Source: Paludibacteraceae bacterium (GTDB lineage: Bacteria > Bacteroidota > Bacteroidia > Bacteroidales > Paludibacteraceae). Taken from it: a DNA stretch of 64,000 nt. Positions within the stretch are counted from its first letter, which is position 1; the number at the start of each line of letters is the position of its first letter. The position numbers and the translations under genes were made by a program. The notes beneath the pieces are model-generated. The model saw only the letters and a program-made list of their open reading frames with translations, was not told the DNA's origin and searched no databases. Where the stretch lies: the NCBI GenBank assembly GCA_905235225.1, contig CAJOKE010000018.1:1-64000 (forward strand), in the 5' to 3' direction. Shown here piece after piece: positions 62,859-64,000 of this stretch.

Positions 62859-62890
62859 ATTGCATATATCCGAAAAATGTGTTACCTTTG
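62859..62890 (+). promoter_or_regulatory. pyrE promoter
   Basis: ATTG (62859-62862), 20 nt, TACCTTTG (62883-62890). Confidence 0.7.
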
Positions 62891-62911
62891 TGCGCTGATT
62901 GGTTGACGAAA

Positions 62912-63562
62912 ATGAAAACTGTTAAAACATTGGAGAGGCTGATGGCGGAACGCCTGTTAGCTCTCAAGGCGATAAAGTTTCAGCCGACAAGTCCGTTCCT
63001 GTGGGGAAATGGATGGGAATCGCCCATCTATTGCGATGACCGAAAGATTTTGTCATACCCTAAAGAACGAGATTTCCTGAAATTGGAAATGTCACGCGTT
63101 TTGGCGGAAACGTTTCCATCGGTAGATGTGATTGCCGGTATTGCAACAAATGCGATTGCTGCAGGCGTACTGGTGGCTCACCAGCTTAGTTTACCGTTTA
63201 TTTACGCATATCCGTTTCCAAAAGACCATGGATTGGAGAATCAGATTGAAGGAGATCTGCGTCCGCACCAGAATGTCGTGATTATAGAAAACCAAGTGGC
63301 TATTGGTGATAATTGCCAAAAGGTTATTGAAGCTATTCGTAACAACGGCTGTAATGTTTTAGGGGTGGTTACACTTATGGATTATGAATTGGAGTTAGGA
63401 CACCAGGTACTCGCTGACGCTAATGTACCGTTAGTGCCGCTGACTAATTTCTCCACCCTCATGGATACCGCCAAAGAACTTGGTTACATATCCCTCGACA
63501 CTGCAAAAATCGTTAATACGTGGCATAAAGACCCAGATAAATGGACTAAAAAACATGTCTGA
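62912..63562 (+). CDS. pyrE: Orotate phosphoribosyltransferase
   Basis: 216 residues from the Met at 62912 (11 codons inside the ORF-track start, which lies on the -7 box). Forms OMP from orotate and PRPP in pyrimidine synthesis. FLWGNGWESPIYCDDRKIL and the PRPP-loop-like VVIIENQVAIGDNCQKVIEAI are typical of the Bacteroidota PyrE, where the loop reads ENQVAIG rather than the common EDVVTTG. It overlaps the next gene by 8 nt. Confidence 0.93.
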   Translation: MKTVKTLERLMAERLLALKAIKFQPTSPFLWGNGWESPIYCDDRKILSYPKERDFLKLEMSRVLAETFPSVDVIAGIATNAIAAGVLVAHQLSLPFIYAYPFPKDHGLENQIEGDLRPHQNVVIIENQVAIGDNCQKVIEAIRNNGCNVLGVVTLMDYELELGHQVLADANVPLVPLTNFSTLMDTAKELGYISLDTAKIVNTWHKDPDKWTKKHV

Positions 63563-63986
63563 ACAAAAATACGAAAGCAAAATACAATCTATACCGGCTC
63601 CGGTAGCGCAGATTTACCCTGTTTTGAGTAATCTTAATAACCTCAACAGGGTCAAAGACATGCTGCCCGCAGATAAAGTGTCCGACTTGGAGATTTCCGA
63701 GGATGTAATTAAAATGAAAGTGGACGGATTGGGACAAAAGGTAGCGATACGAATCGTCGAACGAATTGATAATGACACTATCAAATTCGGGCTTGATAAT
63801 GTTCCCATGGACGTGCATTTCTGGATTCAACTCAAAGAAGTTTCCTCTGCGGATACCCGTGTCAAACTCACAGTCAAAGCGGATATTCCCATGTTCTTCC
63901 GCATGATGTTAGAATCAAAAATACAAAAAGGCTTGGATGACGCAGCCATAATGCTCACACAATTCCCATATTCTCAATGGTCATGA
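63555..63986 (+). CDS. SRPBCC-fold protein
   Basis: 143 residues from the Met at 63555. The pattern ESKIQSIPAPVAQIYPVLSNLNNLNRVKDML and a C-terminal helix suggest a START/polyketide-cyclase-like (SRPBCC) fold that binds hydrophobic ligands. Ligand unknown. Such a gene follows pyrE in many Bacteroidales. Its stop overlaps the next start as ATGA. Confidence 0.75.
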   Translation: MSEQKYESKIQSIPAPVAQIYPVLSNLNNLNRVKDMLPADKVSDLEISEDVIKMKVDGLGQKVAIRIVERIDNDTIKFGLDNVPMDVHFWIQLKEVSSADTRVKLTVKADIPMFFRMMLESKIQKGLDDAAIMLTQFPYSQWS

Positions 63987-64000
63987 AACGATTACATGTA
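63983..64000 (+). CDS. Start of a further gene, cut by the window edge
   Basis: ATG at 63983 overlaps the previous stop by 4 nt (ATGA) and opens MKRLHV before the window ends. The coupling to the previous stop makes a real start plausible; no function can be given. Confidence 0.4.

Noticed and set aside
1-64000. Transposons, prophage or integrated elements
   Set aside because: No transposase, integrase or phage gene was seen; the R-M cassette is the only segment with signs of transfer.

Overview
The window is chromosomal DNA from a member of the Bacteroidota, most likely an uncultured Bacteroidales. Three things point there. Nearly every transcription unit has a Bacteroidetes-type promoter (TTTG, 19-20 nt, TAnnTTTG) and almost no Shine-Dalgarno sequence. 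Several families are typical of the phylum (DUF4270, DUF4491, DUF4924, DUF4294, DUF3127, DUF6242, a GldJ-like lipoprotein). Gene pairs such as nfeD-floA and glgA-like/DUF4270 beside panC are also typical. No species can be named from sequence alone.

Layout. 0-11.8 kb (minus strand): dtd; then ackA, a GH13 glycosidase, a UbiA-type prenyltransferase and maf, coupled by 1-4 nt overlaps except for a 6 nt gap between the glycosidase and the prenyltransferase; then a 1630-residue secreted modular protein placed between ackA and pta. 11.8-17.8 kb: an OmpA-LysM outer membrane protein with a CAT-anticodon tRNA 7 nt after its stop codon, a transglutaminase-like/membrane protein pair, menA-menG, and tRNA-Gln. 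17.8-27 kb (plus strand): rplY, pth, LTA-synthase-like protein, hslR-like, DUF4924, nth, then recA, a COG2509 flavoprotein, tcdA, an unusual winged-helix protein, DUF4491 and a truncated YdeI-like gene. 27-29.3 kb: an AT-rich restriction-modification cassette. 29.7-38.9 kb: tRNA-Pro, topA, nfeD-floA, a nitrilase-family amidase, recJ, tdk, priA. 38.9-48.5 kb: metallophosphatase, DUF3127, pgk, DUF6242 lipoprotein, 5-FCL, an unknown conserved gene, polyprenyl synthase, ddl, a flavodoxin-ferredoxin protein, pfkA. 48.8-64 kb: tRNA-Met, metG, cdaA, folP, gldJ-like, gcvH, DUF4270, glgA-like, panC, pdxB, proS, DUF4294, an N-terminally truncated RNase R, pyrE, an SRPBCC protein, and the start of one more gene.

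The genes are mainly housekeeping: central carbon metabolism (pta, ackA, pgk, pfkA), DNA maintenance (recA, nth, topA, recJ, priA), cofactor synthesis (menaquinone, folate, pantothenate, pyridoxal phosphate) and envelope functions. A GldJ-like lipoprotein and the C-terminal end of the large secreted protein suggest a type IX secretion system.

The most unusual signal is non-coding. Seven intergenic sites carry short tandem arrays with an exact 11-bp period. The unit sequence mostly differs from site to site while the period does not. All sit between genes near gene 3' ends, often just past a transcription terminator, and none is in the divergent promoter regions. Two arrays (0.8 and 10.5 kb) are near-identical inverted copies flanking a 9.7-kb block; two others (29.6 and 48.6 kb), both beside tRNA genes, share a core. 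A separate 7-nt periodic sequence occurs downstream of maf and inside the coding region of tcdA. I do not recognise these arrays as a named repeat family.
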